Positions 63,357-64,000 of a stretch of DNA of 64,000 nt are shown here, piece by piece; position 1 is the stretch's first letter, and the number at the start of each line of letters is the position of its first letter. Source of the DNA: Bradyrhizobium sp. Ai1a-2 (GTDB taxonomy: Bacteria; Pseudomonadota; Alphaproteobacteria; Rhizobiales; Xanthobacteraceae); contig NZ_AUEZ01000015.1 of assembly GCF_000426245.1 (NCBI RefSeq), forward strand, positions 62,001 to 126,000, written 5' to 3'. The position numbers were made by a program, and so were the translations under genes. The notes beneath the pieces are model-generated. The model ran no database searches. It was not told the origin of the DNA and worked only from the letters and a program-made list of their open reading frames with translations.

Positions 63357-63504
63357 CGTTTGGTTAAGGTGTGGCGTGAGGGCTTCTGCCGGAAAACGGA
63401 CACATTTGGTAACCGTTGCTAACCATATTTAAAGGCACGGTCTGTATGAAAGTTGGGCACTTTTGAGGCCCCGCGGTCCAAACCGCTCCCACCGAGGTTC
63501 GTGA

Positions 63505-63870
63505 ATGTCAAATGCAGCTCAGGCCTACGCACGTACGTCAACCACGACGGCGTCCCCACGTGAAATCGAAGCGCAGGCGCTGCTAAAGGCTGCACGACAG
63601 CTTCAGGAAGTCCAGGCAAACTGGAATGGGCCCGACAAGGCGATGCAGAACGCGCTGCTGTTCAATCGCCGCCTGTGGTCGATCTTCATGAGCGCCGCGC
63701 AGGCCAATGACAATCCGCAGCCGCTCGAAGTGCGCCAGAACATCACCAATATCGGCGTGTTCGTGATGAAGCAGACCGTCGAGATGCAGATCAATCCCGA
63801 TCCGGCGAAGCTGAAGTCGCTGATCGACATCAACTGCAACCTCGCCGCCGGCCTCGCGGGCCGCGGCTAG
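63505..63870 (+). CDS. flaF: Flagellar biosynthesis regulator FlaF
   Basis: 121 residues from ATG 63505. Family motifs: AQAYARTSTTTASPREIEAQ, LLKAARQLQ, ALLFNRRLWSIFMSA and the C-terminal SLIDINCNLAAGLAGR. FlaF is required for flagellin synthesis or secretion and acts against FlbT. It follows the flagellin gene after ~200 bases, which include a terminator and an imperfect CtrA-like site (CTAA-N7-TAAA at 63419). Confidence 0.94.
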   Translation: MSNAAQAYARTSTTTASPREIEAQALLKAARQLQEVQANWNGPDKAMQNALLFNRRLWSIFMSAAQANDNPQPLEVRQNITNIGVFVMKQTVEMQINPDPAKLKSLIDINCNLAAGLAGRG

Positions 63871-63889
63871 GCAGGGTGGAGCGGCTGCA

Positions 63890-64000
63890 ATGGCCGACAT
63901 GATGAGCATCCTGGCGGCCAACTACAAGGCCGTCGGGCTGAACGTTCCCTCCAAGACGCCCTATGTGGCTGTTGATCCTGAGCTCTACGAGGGCAGCTGG
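63890..64000 (+). CDS. Hypothetical protein, 5' part (runs off the window)
   Basis: Open from ATG 63890, with GGTGGAGCGG upstream, to the window edge: 37 codons beginning MADMMSILAANYKAVGLNVP and then SKTPYVAVDPELYEGSW. No family is recognised with certainty. It starts 20 bases after flaF and is probably cotranscribed, so a flagellar role is possible. Confidence 0.6.
   Translation, partial: MADMMSILAANYKAVGLNVPSKTPYVAVDPELYEGSW

Noticed and set aside
60851..63403. 850-residue open frame on the strand opposite the flagellin gene
   Set aside because: Arginine/glycine/valine-rich composition of a GC-rich antisense frame with no motif; the flagellin reading is unmistakable.

Overview
The window looks like a chromosomal segment of a Bradyrhizobium-type alphaproteobacterium (Hyphomicrobiales, Nitrobacteraceae). 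The evidence is its high GC content, a flagellin locus with flbT and flaF, a 1,973-residue GPR/RgsE-like polar-growth protein, a CtrA-type TTAA-N7-TTAA box, and many short interspersed palindromic repeats of the kind common in Bradyrhizobium. No tRNA, rRNA, CRISPR array, transposase or integrase was seen.

Layout. 1-4450: sugar-nucleotide and envelope genes (end of a GDP-mannose pyrophosphorylase/isomerase, a Gfo/Idh/MocA dehydrogenase, a DegT aminotransferase, murJ). 4692-9415: a molybdenum hydroxylase large subunit without partner subunits, a cytochrome c', a CHRD protein and a membrane-anchored diheme cytochrome c. 9524-20281: an accessory redox/detoxification cluster. 20312-34496: mostly housekeeping (Lrp-type RAM protein, thiD, an LpxH-like phosphoesterase with a GT4 glycosyltransferase, a threonine dehydratase/serine racemase homologue, an AI-2E transporter, a dipeptide epimerase and an mlaEFD lipid transporter). 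34578-35998: a RES/Xre-type toxin-antitoxin pair with a large palindromic operator. 36056-42821: the giant coiled-coil protein and a divergent Hpt protein around a CtrA box. 42949-49004: ferredoxin, thioesterase, ferredoxin-NADP reductase, exported proteins and a YbhN-type membrane protein. 49283-53008: a patched area in which a YciF gene was partly duplicated and broken up. 53005-59953: assorted metabolic and stress genes, including a second MocR-type regulator divergent from a DUF1127 gene. 60035-64000: the flagellin locus.

The most interesting region is 9.5-20.3 kb. A MocR/GntR-aminotransferase regulator (13697-15100) sits among three copies of one promoter module. Each contains two TGGTAC half-sites in direct repeat exactly 24 bp apart. 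One copy lies before an alpha/beta hydrolase - cytochrome c - FAD monooxygenase - quinone oxidoreductase series on the minus strand. One lies before the regulator itself and a tandemly duplicated pair of quinone oxidoreductases plus a RES-domain gene. One lies before an HD-domain hydrolase. The third copy still carries the first ~16 degenerate codons of the mocR gene, so the HD gene seems to have come under the regulator by promoter duplication. The substrate cannot be read from the sequence.

A second theme is that a family of GCTCTAG-edged palindromic repeats fills the gaps between convergent genes and supplies their stop codons, probably acting as portable two-way terminators.
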